Made by a program: the position numbers and the translations under genes
Source of the DNA: Mycoplasma testudinis ATCC 43263
GTDB taxonomy: Bacteria > Bacillota_I > Bacilli_A > Mycoplasmatales > Mycoplasmoidaceae
Assembly (NCBI RefSeq): GCF_000687795.1
Contig: NZ_JHXT01000003.1
Span: forward strand, 1 to 64,000
DNA: 64,000 bases
Direction: 5' to 3'
In this document: piece after piece, positions 33,120 to 43,482 of the stretch
How positions within the stretch are numbered: position 1 is the stretch's first letter
Layout: every line of letters starts with the position of its first letter
The notes under the pieces: generated by a model
What the model was told of the DNA's origin: nothing
Database searches by the model: none
The model's input: only the letters and a program-made list of their open reading frames with translations

Positions 33120-34079
33120 GTGAATTTTAACCTTTCAGGCTTAAATCCCATTTTGTCTGATTTAACCTTCCGCACGAGCCCTGCAAATGCTGATTCAAGC
33201 AACTTTACTTTTAGCTTATTACCTTCTAATAGTGCTCAGGTAGGTGGATTATATGATATCAGTGTAAGTTTTCTATCAATTGGATGAATTGCTGCAATTC
33301 TGACGATTCTAGTTGGTCTGCCACAACTGGTATATATTATTAGAACTAAAAATGTCAAAGGGATGTCATTACCATCGTTTTGATCATTTTTTGTTTCATT
33401 GATTTTTTTCTCACTTCTGGGGTTGTTGCTCATTAATGATCAATTAGCTTATACAGAATTTATTGCTGCTGTAGTATTTGGAATTCAGATGGTATTTATT
33501 ATCAAGTATTGAACATTTAAAACTCATAACAAGATTAAAAAAATAGTTGCTTATGCATTTAGTGCTTTGTTTGTTGTTATTAATATGATTTTTATGATTT
33601 TGCATATCGAACGTGTTTTAGGTGTAAATGTTGCTGATATTCCCACATCTGTAGCTGATTTTAGACAATTCGTTTCTATTGTTGGTCCGATTATTTCAAT
33701 GTTATCATTCTTACCACAAACAATTAAGGGAATTAGAACTAAGCAGTTATATCACCTTCCTTTCTCGTTTGTGTTTGTTCTTGCGGCATTTAATGGTTTA
33801 TGAATTGTTTCATGGTTATTAAACGTTGGTTATTATGCTAATTTAACAAATTATTGACATAACCCAGGGCTGGTTGACGGATTTAAAAACAATGTTTTAA
33901 ACGAGATCCCAAATTATAGTTTTGATAGTGTCTTAGCCACCAAACTTGATGGTTTCCACGATAGTATGACAACTTACATTATTAATACAGTTTTCCAAAT
34001 TGTTGGATTTAGTGTATCTGCGACACAAATTTTCTTTTGAGCTAGACAAGTTAAAGGCAAAAAAATTATCTGATTTTAA
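33120..34079 (+). CDS. PQ-loop repeat (SWEET/cystinosin-like) membrane protein
   Basis: The 319-residue protein starts with GTG 33120 after AAGGAGA. Two PQ-loop motifs are visible: LVGLPQLVYIIRTKNVKGMS around residue 65-85 and MLSFLPQTIKGIRTKQLYHL around residue 200-220. Each lies in a hydrophobic helix set, giving about seven membrane segments. The PQ-loop family carries sugars, amino acids or vitamins across membranes by three-helix bundles. The substrate cannot be told, but an unlinked vitamin or amino acid transporter is possible. Several UGA-Trp codons occur. It stands alone between two terminators. Confidence 0.82.
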
Positions 34080-34106
34080 TCTAATTTATTCAAGATATTT
34101 AACCCA

Positions 34107-34145
34107 AAAAAACGGCTTACGGTTTTTATCCAAAGCCGTTTTTTT
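34107..34145 (+). terminator. Terminator after the PQ-loop gene
   Basis: AACGGCTT pairs with AAGCCGTT across a 14-base loop, followed by a T run. It isolates the division cluster downstream. Confidence 0.85.
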
Positions 34146-34343
34146 CATTTAAGTAACGATAAAACATCCTATTAAAATACATCACATAACTAGTTATTTG
34201 AATTACATATATAATAAATATAACTATAGTATACAGTACTATTTAATTTATATAACCCTTCTTATCTAACATTCCACCAGATCTCCAATTATTTGGGATA
34301 AATGGTTAAAAATACAAATATTTCTTATTTTTGACAAAATTGA

Positions 34344-34372
34344 TTGATTTTTTCATTTTTTTGTTGTAATAT
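34344..34372 (+). promoter_or_regulatory. Promoter of the mraZ-ftsZ cluster
   Basis: TTGATT (34344-34349), a 17-bp spacer and TAATAT (34367-34372) make the best promoter before mraZ. The start of transcription would be near 34379, just upstream of the MraZ operator. Confidence 0.5.
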
Positions 34373-34387
34373 ATTTGTGTGTGTTTA

Positions 34388-34414
34388 AAAGTGGGAGAAA
34401 GTGGGACAAAGTGT
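34388..34414 (+). promoter_or_regulatory. MraZ operator: three direct repeats
   Basis: AAAGTGG, AAAGTGG and AAAGTGT stand in direct order with exact 3-base spacers (GAG, GAC). This is the arrangement of MraZ binding boxes known in mollicutes. The last repeat ends four bases before the mraZ ATG, so the site also replaces the usual Shine-Dalgarno region. MraZ is expected to control its own cluster here. Confidence 0.85.
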
Positions 34415-34418
34415 TAAT

Positions 34419-34850
34419 ATGTTTTTAGGAACTTATGAACTTAATCTAGATTCCAAGAATCGTCTTAGCCTTCCTAGTCGATTACGTTCGAAGATTTCTT
34501 CTGGCGTAGTCATTAGTAAAGGGTATGAAGGTTGTTTAGAATTAAGAACGCCAGAAGAATTCGAAAAATATGCAAAATCCTTAACTGATCTTTCAAACAC
34601 ACGCAAAGATAGCCGTTTAATTGTTCGCCTTGTTTTAGCTAACTCAATAGATTTGGAATTAGATAGCGCTAATCGTGTTCTTATTCCTGCCAACCTAATT
34701 AAAGAGGCAAATCTAAAAAAAGATATCACAGTAATTGGGTTAGGTAATAAAGTCGAAATCTGAGATAAGAGCAGTTTTGAAAAATATAAAGCAGAAAGCG
34801 ATGGCGAATTCGAAAACGTTGCCGAACGCCTAGACAATGGAAACGAATAA
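34419..34850 (+). CDS. mraZ: MraZ transcriptional regulator of the division cluster
   Basis: This 143-residue DNA-binding protein has two SpoVT/AbrB-like halves: MFLGTYELNLDSKNRLSLPS at the start, and a second half with LDSANRVLIPANL. Both contain the DxxxR motif of MraZ. The ATG at 34419 is chosen because the family starts at exactly this residue; the in-frame GTG 18 bases earlier lies within the operator. One UGA-Trp lies near 34761. It overlaps the methyltransferase gene by 14 bases. It probably controls the cluster through the AAAGTG repeats just upstream. Confidence 0.95.
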
Positions 34851-35778
34851 TATTCATATTCCTGTATTATTAAAAGAAATCTTACAATCACTAGATCCAG
34901 TTAATAATCCAGGAACTTATTGTGACTTCACAATTGGTTATGGCGGTCACGCTAGCGCGATCTGAAAACAGCTTGATCAAACAAAAAGTAAATATATTGG
35001 TTTTGATCGAGATCCCGTTGCATATGAATGATGTTTAAATAACTTGTCTATCAAACCATTGCAATTAGTTAACGATAATTTTGTTAATTTTAAAAAATAC
35101 TTTCATCAATGAAGAATTAAGGAAGTGAACGGTGCGTTATTAGATTTAGGTGTTTCAAGTAAACAATTAGATGATCCAAGTAGAGGATTTAGTTATCATC
35201 ACGACGGACCATTCGATATGCGTATGAATCAAGGCATTGGTTTATCAGCAACCGAATTTGTGTTGAAAACCCCGTTACCCAAACTTATTAAAATTTTTAA
35301 AGAGTATGGAGAAATAAAAAATCCTGTTCACATTGCCTTATTAATCAAAAAGTATGTTGAAAAAAATAAAGAACAAACAACTACTATTGCAATTGATGAG
35401 TTGATAAAACAAAACCTTCCAGTCAAACAACTATATGAAAAAAAACATCCCTCACGTTTATATTTCCAGGCCTTACGGATTGCTGTTAATGATGAATTAT
35501 TATCCCTATCAAAGTTTCTAAACGAGTTTCCTACTTATTTAGCTAAAAACGCTGTTTTGTGTGTGATTACATTTCATTCGCTTGAAGAAAAAATAGTTAA
35601 AACTTGTTTTCGAAAACTAGTTAACACACCTCCCTTGATGGGGGTTCCTATCAACCCTGTAAATTTGAATCAATTTGAATTAGTTACTAATAAAGCCATT
35701 ACAGCTTCTGAAGCTGAATTACAAACTAATCGCCGTTCACGATCCGCGAAATTATTTGTTCTTAAAAAAAAGGAATAA
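34837..35778 (+). CDS. rsmH: 16S rRNA (cytosine-1402-N4)-methyltransferase
   Basis: The 313-residue enzyme, formerly MraW, methylates C1402 in the ribosomal P site. Its SAM-binding opening TIGYGGHASAIW, GFDRDPVAY and LLDLGVSSKQLD are family signatures, as are DDPSRGFSYHHDGPFDMRM and the ITFHSLEEKIVK ending. Four UGA-Trp codons are present in the first 100 residues. Its start lies within the mraZ end, the standard order of the dcw cluster in mycoplasmas. Confidence 0.96.
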
Positions 35779-35782
35779 CCTT

Positions 35783-37057
35783 ATGTACAACCTAACGAAA
35801 GTCTATGCCGCAGTTTCTCTTACTCCAAAAGCATTTAATATTGTTGTAAGTGAAAACGCTAACGATAGTTTTAATCTTTTGTGAAGTGATTCGTTTGCTA
35901 ACGAAGGATATTACGACCAAAACCGTATTTTACTGGCGACGCAGTTTAAGTCCAAGATTAAAGAAGTTTTAGGACGTGCTTCAGATATTTTAAGCAACAA
36001 AATAGTTAAGGTAATCGTCTCTTTTGAAGGTTTACTTGATGACTTAGAAATTAAAGCTGCTAGGACAAAACCAATGACGTTCGTGAACAAATGAAATCTG
36101 ATTTACAAACAAATAAATAGTTTTGCTAATGAAATTTGCGCGACAGATCAATACCTTAAAAATACAAATGTATTTTCTTGAAAAGTTTTAAATTTCACTT
36201 ATGCAAATAGTAAACAAGTAGCAACCGAATTAGAAGCAGGAAAAAATTATGTAGCAAACGTTCAAATTTATTCGTCTCGAAGCGATTTAGTTGGCGAAGT
36301 TAATGGAATATTTTATTCTCTCGGATACCAAATTTTGAAAAATTCATGCACTGAACTAGACTTTCACAGCATGATTAAAAACCCCGAAATAGATAAAATG
36401 GTTATTGATATCCAAGAAAATAAAACAAATTTTGCAACTTATCAGAATGGTGCTTTAATTAGTTTAACATCGACTAAATTTGGAGAAAAAAATATCTTGG
36501 AATACATTCTCAATAAATCTCAGTCAACTAATATAACTTTAAAGCAAGTTAAAGAAATGATCAGTAATCAATTAAATAATGCTAACTGTGAACCAATCAA
36601 TTTAATTTGCAAAACAAACGATGAATTTTTAAATATGGGTTTTGTTAACACCGCTCAGTTAAAGAATTTGATTTTACAAGCTTTGTCACCAATTGCTGAT
36701 GCTTTAAATTTAGAAAGAAAAAGAGTTGGCCAAAAATACCAATGTAACATTCAGCAAGTAGCTGTTTATGCAAAAACTTCTGCTATTGCAAGTGTGGCCG
36801 AAAAACTAACACGCCTAGTTGATAAAAATGTGGACATCTTTGCATACAAAAATATGTTCACTTTCTTGGAATACCAATATTTTTTAACTGGTTTAACAAT
36901 TATGCGTCAAGTTCATGAAGACCACTTGAATAAAAGTGATGAAAGTTGTATCGAAGTCTTTTATTCTGAAACCTTTAATAAGAAATTTGATCGTAATTTA
37001 GCAATCTTGAATTTAACAAAAGATGTAACTCATTTAGTTCAAAAAATAATTAAATAA
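35783..37057 (+). CDS. Probable divergent FtsA (actin-fold) homologue
   Basis: The 424-residue protein lies exactly where FtsA sits in other dcw clusters, between rsmH and ftsZ, and corresponds by position to the uncharacterised MG223 of M. genitalium. Some segments align with FtsA. The opening VYAAVSLTPKAFNIVVSE resembles the phosphate-1 strand-turn-strand. MVIDIQENKTNFATYQNGAL (about residue 198) matches the phosphate-2 pattern DIGGGTTxxAxYxxGxL. The later SVAEKLTRLVDKNV resembles GGGAxLxGxxExLxxxLxxPV. The nucleotide-binding glycines are replaced (GGGT to QENK), so ATP binding is doubtful, and no amphipathic C-terminal membrane helix is obvious. Two UGA-Trp codons lie in the first third. 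Confidence 0.6.
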
Positions 37058-37085
37058 TCAAAACTTAGAAAGGAGCTAAATTTTT

Positions 37086-38846
37086 ATGAAAAAACTAAAT
37101 CGCATGAATCAAGTTTTGTTCAACTTTGAAACTGATCAACCACGCTTATTTAAATCTGACGTTTTAATTGAGCCCAAAAAAAATAAGAAATATCCAATTC
37201 AAGAAAGTTTCACTGTCGAACAGGTTCATAAAAATTTATTATTTGTTCCAACCGATGAAACAGTGTATGAACAAGAACTTGATCAAGATATTGCTTTAAC
37301 AAAACTTTTAGCCGAAGAAGATTCAACTCCAATTGTTGAAAAAAAGAAAACAACAAAAGAAATGCTTGACGATCAAGTTCAGGATTTTGACAGTGCTGCA
37401 ATTGATCTTAACCTAATGTATCCCAAAATTAACCAAAACGATAATATTCAAGTTTCTGATGATAATTCTAATACCCAAAACAAAATAATAAATCAAGTTG
37501 AAATTAATAAAGATGAATTAACAGACGATACCGTAAACTTTCCGATTATTAAAGTGATTGGAATTGGTGGTGCAGGAAATAATATCGTTGAATACGTCAC
37601 TAATTCAAAATCTAATTTGGCAATTCATGAAGCGGTAAATTTTTATCAACTAAATACTGATTCCCAACATTTGAAATCGTTAAAATATTGTAAAAATCGA
37701 TTTCTTATTGAATCTGATTTAACTAAGGGAATGGGTTCAGGAGGTAATCCTGAATGCGGCAAAAAAGCAACTGAAGATTACGGACAAAAAATTCGTGATA
37801 TTTTAAAGGGAACTGATGTCTGCATAATTGTTGCAGGAATGGGTAAAGGGACCGGAACTGGTGGTGCACCTGTAATAGCTAAAATCGCTAAAGAATTAGG
37901 TATTTTAACTCTTGGCTTTGTTACTTTACCAATGCATAATGAAGGTAGCAAAACAGCTGATAAAGCATTATCGGGATTACGTGAATTAAATAATTATGTG
38001 GACGCTGTTTCTTCCATTAGTAACGATAATGCATTAAGTATTCAAAACACTCAAATGAGTGCTTTTGGAATGTTTAAAAGTTGTAACGAGCAAATCGGTT
38101 TAGCAATTAAAATGATTACTGACATAATTTTGGTTCCAGCTTTCTTAAACATTGATCTAGCTGATGTACGAAATTTCTTTGCACGACAAAACCATATCAA
38201 ATCATTTCTTCCTTTCCAAGTAAATTTTAATAATCAAGATATTTCCAAAATCAGCGACTTGATTACTAAAGAAATAAAAAAGTCAATTTATGATCAAGAT
38301 TTAAAGAATGCATCTAACGCTATGATTTTATTTAGAGTAGATGATCAGACTCCAAATTTGCTTGTAGAAAAAGGAATTAGCGAATTGAAACGACTTGTGA
38401 AAAATGAAGATTTAAACATTATGTATGGAGTTCGTCAAATAAATGAACTTGAAAATTCCGTTGGTTTTGACGTAATTGCTTTACAAGACAGTGCAATTAC
38501 AGTTGGTACGCCAAGAGTTTTAACGAGCCGAATTGATTACCCAATTTCGCGTTACCAAGTCGCCCAAATTGATGAACCAACTGAAAGAAAACACACAGTA
38601 GGTGATCGCAGTCGCTTCTTAAAAAACAAAAATACCAAACTTAATACAGGAACCACGTTGGTAAGCTATAGCATTATGGAAGATCAAATTGAAGATCTAC
38701 TAGAAACTAAAAAACCCGAAATTGATACTGATAAAATGAGTAAAATCGTTAGTGCCTCGTTAAAAACCTTTTTCCAAGCAACAACAAAAAAAGATTATCA
38801 AAAAACTTCAACAGGATTCCGGGATTCAAAACTTTTTGAAAACTAG
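37086..38846 (+). CDS. ftsZ: Cell division protein FtsZ with a long N-terminal extension
   Basis: The 586-residue tubulin homologue has its GTPase core from about residue 150. Landmarks are IGIGGAGNNIVEYV, LNTDSQHLKSL, GMGSGGNPECGKKATED, the tubulin signature as GKGTGTGG near residue 254 (family GGGTGTG, so one glycine is lysine), and the T7 loop NIDLADV with its Asn and Asp residues. A second C-terminal domain and a 100-residue tail follow. The 150-residue N-terminal extension is acidic, Asn/Asp/Gln-rich and unlike other FtsZ. AAGGAG precedes ATG 37086. It ends the mraZ cluster, and no separate ZipA or FtsA is seen. Confidence 0.92.
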   Translation: MKKLNRMNQVLFNFETDQPRLFKSDVLIEPKKNKKYPIQESFTVEQVHKNLLFVPTDETVYEQELDQDIALTKLLAEEDSTPIVEKKKTTKEMLDDQVQDFDSAAIDLNLMYPKINQNDNIQVSDDNSNTQNKIINQVEINKDELTDDTVNFPIIKVIGIGGAGNNIVEYVTNSKSNLAIHEAVNFYQLNTDSQHLKSLKYCKNRFLIESDLTKGMGSGGNPECGKKATEDYGQKIRDILKGTDVCIIVAGMGKGTGTGGAPVIAKIAKELGILTLGFVTLPMHNEGSKTADKALSGLRELNNYVDAVSSISNDNALSIQNTQMSAFGMFKSCNEQIGLAIKMITDIILVPAFLNIDLADVRNFFARQNHIKSFLPFQVNFNNQDISKISDLITKEIKKSIYDQDLKNASNAMILFRVDDQTPNLLVEKGISELKRLVKNEDLNIMYGVRQINELENSVGFDVIALQDSAITVGTPRVLTSRIDYPISRYQVAQIDEPTERKHTVGDRSRFLKNKNTKLNTGTTLVSYSIMEDQIEDLLETKKPEIDTDKMSKIVSASLKTFFQATTKKDYQKTSTGFRDSKLFEN

Positions 38847-38945
38847 TTGATTAAACTAAGTCCGCGCCGTGAAATTAAGTTTTTGATACCAATATTTTTA
38901 GTAAACTAAGATATCTTTATATAAAAGGTATTTTATTTTTCTTTT

Positions 38946-38954
38946 TGTTATAAT
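38946..38954 (+). promoter_or_regulatory. Extended -10 promoter of the topJ-like gene
   Basis: TGTTATAAT is a TGn-TATAAT extended -10 box about 95 bases before the ATG. No good -35 box is visible, as is common for extended -10 promoters. Confidence 0.5.
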
Positions 38955-39050
38955 TTATCTTATATATTTAAATAATAGGGCAAAACTCTCTTTTTTTGTC
39001 TAAAATATTTTGTGCGATGTAAATGTTAACTTTAGGGAGTTTCTTTTAAA

Positions 39051-42041
39051 ATGGCTGAAGAAAAACGCGATTATTATGAAGTCTTAGAATTAGACCGTGA
39101 ATGTGACGAAAATGACATAAAAAAATCATTCCGAAAGTTAGCAAAAAAGTATCACCCAGACCGTAATAGTGCTAAAGATGCTGCAGCAAATTTTGCTGAG
39201 GTAAATGAAGCTTACGGGGTTTTAAGTGACCCAGAAAAACGCGCTAATTACGATCGGTATGGCCATGAGGGAATTGACGGTGCGCCAGGTTTTGGATTTG
39301 CCGCCGAAGAAGTTTTTTCATCATTTTTTGACACAATAAATGAATCAGGTGCTTTTAATGACTTAGGTTTTGATGAAGATAAGCCCAAAAAACGAAAAAG
39401 TGATGACGACGATAGTGAAGGTGGCAATCGTTGAAAACAACGCCGTGAAAAGAGAAGAAAAAGCAAAGAAGAACCAGAAGTTCAGCCAGAGCAAGAACCA
39501 ACTCCTGTTGAATCTGTTGAAGAACCAACTTCGACTTTTGCTGATGAACCAAGTGTTGAACCCGAATTAACTCAAGAAACTTCTGAATATCAAGCTGATT
39601 ATGATGAGCCTAATTTTGATAGTGGCTTAACATCAGAACCATCTCAGGAATTTGCAGATGATTATGATGAACCAAGATTTGATGCGGATTTACCTGAACC
39701 GCATTTTGACGATGGTTTAGATGAGCCCCATTTTGATAGCGGATTGCCTGAATCTTCTAAAGAATTTGTTGACGATATTGATGAACCAAGATTTGATGCT
39801 GATCTGCCTGCAACTGATGTAACAGATGCAGTTGTTGATGATTCTATGACTGACATCAATGATCAAACTGCTACAACTGATGTGGTTACTGAAAACGTTT
39901 TGGCTCCAGAAGGATCAGATGATTCAGAAGAAGAAGGTAATGAATTCTGAAGACAATATATTAATAATCCTGATTATGGTCACACCGAAAATGAGGAATG
40001 AGTATGGGATGGATATTTTGATGAAAATCAAGTATGAGTTCCTAATGAGACATTATCTGAAGATGCTAACCAAGCAACTGAAGAAGTTCAATCAGATCAA
40101 GATCCATCAACAATTCAAGAAGAAGTTGTTGAAGATTCTGTAGAATCTACAACTGAACCAGTAGAATCTGAAAATTCAGATGATCAAAACACGTCATCTA
40201 AAAGTACTGGGAATTATGACTTATCGTTCTTATTTAATAAATCCAAATCTTCACAATCAACACCAACAGAAGAACAAAAAACAAATACAGTTAGTTCAAT
40301 TGATAACATTGATGATTATGAACCCTCCAAGACCGTTGATGGTTCATTTGATGAATCAAGTGATTCAGAAGGTCAAGGCCTTGAGGATGGTGGCTTAACA
40401 AGCGAAGATTTGTTTCGAAGTTCTGACACGGGAAGTGAACATTCTCCAACACAATCAGCAGAAGATAACCGAGATCGTACAGTATCTAACCAAAACACGG
40501 AAGAATTAGATATTAAAAAAGATACCAAGAAAAATAAAAAAGGTCAAAAAACAGAAAAAATTGAAACGAAAAACAAGCCTGAATCTTCTGAAACTGAAGA
40601 ATTAGCTCCTTTGTTTATTGATTCAAGTGATGCAATCAAAGATAAAAATGTTGATAAGACAGAAGAAATCTCAACCAAAAATTTGAAAAAACAATTACAA
40701 GATAATTCTGATACCACAGTTGTTGAAGATTTCCGCAATGTTTGACGCAATCAAAAACCAATTAATTACTCAACTACAAGAATAATTGAAGATGATTTTC
40801 AAAATATTGACATTAAATCAAAAAATGATACCAATTCTTCTTCAGATGAAAATCAAATTGGTGTAAATAACAAGATTAGCGAAAGCAAAACAACTGTTAT
40901 CACAAAAAATCTAGATGAAGATAATTCAACCCAAAAAATTCCGGTCGTTAATGCTAAAGTGTCAAATTCAAAAACGAGTGAACTTGATAGAATTTCAACT
41001 GAGGAAATACCCGAAAATTATGTCTTGCAAATTAGTCAACAGCAAGATTTAGACATTATTTATCAAGCCCGAATTCCGCAAATTTTATTGTTCAACAATT
41101 CAACTAGAAGATTAAGCTATTTACGGAATATTCCTTGTGAAGTATGTGATGCTACTGGAGCTGACATCAGTGATCCTAACGCTTTGCGAATTTGCTTCAC
41201 TTGTCATAATAAAAAAGCTCAAGTTGAAAACTGCATGACCTGCAACGGCTATGGGCGTTTAATTAATAAGCCTTGTATTAAATGTAAGGGTAAATCATAC
41301 TTAAAAGAACAAATTATTTTAGACATTAACTTACCGATAACAGATAAGTTAAAACTAAAAGTTAATTATCCAGGTTTTGGTCATATTATTGATGACAAAA
41401 CAAAAGGCAATTTAATAGTTAACTTTATCGTTAGCAAAAGCAAATTATTTAAACTTGACAAAAATAACATTTGGACAATGACTTTAATCAATAACAGTAT
41501 TTCAACTAAAGGCGGTGAAGTATTTGTTCCTACATTAAAACAATTAATTAAAGTTAAATTAGATCCAGGAACAAAAGTAAATGATCAGTTAATCATTAAA
41601 GAACAAGGTTTACCTGCTCGCTATGATGTCGTAAGCAAAACGAAATATAAACAAGGCGATTTAATTATTCGAGTAATTGAACCAAAATTGAAAAATAAAA
41701 ATGGTCGCCGTCAAAGCTTTGATTCATACGTTAAAGAATTCTGTCGAATTGCCCAAAGGGAATTAGATTATTTAATTGCCAATGACAATAAATTAAAAAC
41801 AGATACCCCGGCTAAAACAATTGAGCAATTAAATCAAAGTCGTTCACATATTAACCAAAATAATTTTAAAAAAGAAAACAATTCCAAAAAATCACAAGTA
41901 AAAATCGACATCTCAAATTCTAAGAAAACTAAATTAGAACAATTGAACAATAAAAACAAAACAAACAATGAAAAAAATAACCATGTAGCTCCGCCTACAC
42001 CTACTAAAAAAATAGGTAGAAAGCCGAAACGAAGACGCTAA
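39051..42041 (+). CDS. TopJ-like J-domain co-chaperone with EAGR-like box
   Basis: A single frame of 996 residues, broken by seven UGA-Trp codons, joins: a J domain (residues 1-75) with the HPD motif YHPDRN; an acidic proline-containing region of about 500 residues with repeats at about 180-255; an aromatic box near 298-334 that includes EEWVWDGYFDENQVWVP, the EAGR pattern of terminal-organelle proteins; and the C-terminal DnaJ part with a zinc domain (CEVC, CFTC, CMTC, CIKC around 695-755) and the substrate-binding fold. The tail is lysine-rich. TopJ (MG200/MPN119) has the same plan and supports gliding and adhesion. The start follows TAGGGAG. Confidence 0.88.
39585..39810 (+). repeat. Coding repeats of the EPxFDxxL motif
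   Basis: Five copies of a short unit (D/E-EPxFDxxL, as in DEPRFDADLPEPHFDDGL) lie in tandem within the acidic region of the TopJ-like protein. Nucleotide copies such as the two DEPRFDADLP segments are close to identical, so the repeat count could vary between strains by slippage or recombination. Confidence 0.7.
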
Positions 42042-42067
42042 AATGGTGTTTCTGAGTAATAATGTCT

Positions 42068-42076
42068 TGGTATAAT
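42068..42076 (+). promoter_or_regulatory. Extended -10 promoter immediately upstream of grpE
   Basis: TGGTATAAT (TGn-TATAAT) is followed directly by AAGGAG and the grpE ATG, so the leader would be very short, about 7-8 bases. It lies in the 47-bp gap after the TopJ-like gene. Confidence 0.45.
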
Positions 42077-42088
42077 TAAGGAGTAATT

Positions 42089-43006
42089 ATGGACAATTTA
42101 AAAAATAACTTTAACGAAAAGCTACGAAAATTTAAGAAATTCGTTAGTGAGAACAATAACCAAAAATTAAAGTCTTTGACTTCAGGATTTGAAACTAATT
42201 TTAAAGATCTTGAAGAAGCTTTTAAAGGCGTTATTGAAGCTTATGACAACGAATTAGCTAAAATGCCCAATGTTCAAAAAATGAACGATGATTACTTGAA
42301 AAAGATTGTAGCGATTCAAGATGATGCTTCGAAAAAAGTGGCTGAAAAAATTGAAGAACTAACAAGTAAGAAAAAAGAAGAAATTGAAGAAGCAAAGAAA
42401 TATGCGATTGAAAAAAGCATTATGTCTGCAATTAATGTTTTAGATCAATTAGAAATTGCTTTAAGTTATGCTGTAATGGATCCTGCAGTTAAAAACTACG
42501 TTAGTGGTTTTAGAATGGTTTCTGATATGTTCTTACGTTGATTAAACGAATTAAACATTCAAAAGATTCCGATGGAAGCAGGCGATCCCTTTGATGAACA
42601 AAAAATGAGTGCATATGAAAAAGTTCCTTCTCATTTGCCAAAAAATCACGTTGCTAAAATTTCTAAATCTGCATATACCTTACACGACCGAGTGATTCGG
42701 CATGCAGTTGTTTCAGTTAGTGATGGTTCATTAGCTGATTACAATAATGCTGGTCAGCAAACGAAAACAGTTGCTATTACTCCGCACGCTGTTACCCAAG
42801 CCATTACTCCCTCTACGACTAACGAAACCCATACTGAAACTCAACAAATATCCCGACCAACCGTTCAAAGTATTCCACCCCGTGTTGTCCGTCAACAGCC
42901 TACTCAACAAGTTTTGCATCATGTTGAGCCGCAACGGGTGACCCAAACAATTTCCCAACACCCAACTCATGAAGTTGGTTCAGACCATAACACTAAGAAG
43001 GTTTAA
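42089..43006 (+). CDS. grpE: Nucleotide exchange factor GrpE with extended C-terminus
   Basis: The 305-residue protein releases ADP from DnaK. The long N-terminal coiled coil (residues about 40-115) is rich in Lys and Glu, followed by the four-helix and beta-wing region with LDQLEIALSYA and the GDPFDEQKMSAYEKVPS motif of GrpE. The C-terminal 90 residues (Thr/Pro/Gln/His-rich) go beyond the usual GrpE length and have no recognised fold. Tryptophans are UGA. Its neighbour is a J-domain gene, as expected for DnaK-system partners, and hrcA lies close downstream. Confidence 0.92.
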
Positions 43007-43012
43007 TTACAT

Positions 43013-43405
43013 ATGTCCGATTCAAAAAAAATATCAATAACTATTAACTTAGTTCCCGAACTTGTTGAAGAATTAAAAGCTAACTTAAAATCTCTTCAAG
43101 GCAAGCAAATCCCCTTTGATACAAGCTTAGAACAATTAATCGAATTAATCTTAAGTAATTACATTAATAGTTCTAAAGCAATGGAAAAAATGAATTCTGG
43201 TTTTTTACAAGAACTTCAAGAAAAATTTAGTAACGCTATGGGTGGAGAGGCTGGATCTACAGATTTTTATGCTAATTTAATGAAAAACTTTAAAAATATT
43301 TTTGATCCATCCCAAATGGGTGGAAATCCTTTTGAAGATCCTGCTGATTCTAAAAAAGAAGAACCAGCAACAAAACCAACTGAACACAAGAAAAAATTAG
43401 ATTAA
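43013..43405 (+). CDS. Hypothetical protein after grpE
   Basis: The 130-residue protein starts six bases after grpE. It has no membrane segment: a helical first half (LVPELVEELKANLKSLQ) and a low-complexity, Lys/Pro/Glu-rich tail. No domain is recognised. As I recall, M. genitalium also has an unknown gene (MG202) just after grpE, so this is probably its orthologue. It ends before a strong bidirectional terminator. Confidence 0.72.
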   Translation: MSDSKKISITINLVPELVEELKANLKSLQGKQIPFDTSLEQLIELILSNYINSSKAMEKMNSGFLQELQEKFSNAMGGEAGSTDFYANLMKNFKNIFDPSQMGGNPFEDPADSKKEEPATKPTEHKKKLD

Positions 43406-43431
43406 ATATTGTTCATTAAGACAAAAAAAAG

Positions 43432-43466
43432 AAATACCCGGTTCACGCATGAACCTGGGTATTTTT
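43432..43466. terminator. Bidirectional terminator between grpE operon and tRNA-Thr
   Basis: AAATACCC pairs with GGGTATTT and inner GGTTCA with TGAACC around CGCA, with one bulged T. Five or more Ts follow on the plus strand, and on the minus strand the stem is followed by a T-rich run. It can end the grpE transcript and the tRNA-Thr transcript coming from the other side. Confidence 0.88.
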
Positions 43467-43482
43467 GTAACTGTTTGTTTTC

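Noticed and set aside
39355-40398. Several frames of 65-95 codons overlapping the TopJ-like gene on both strands
   Set aside because: They are shadows of the repetitive acidic region, lack ribosome binding sites and have biased compositions.
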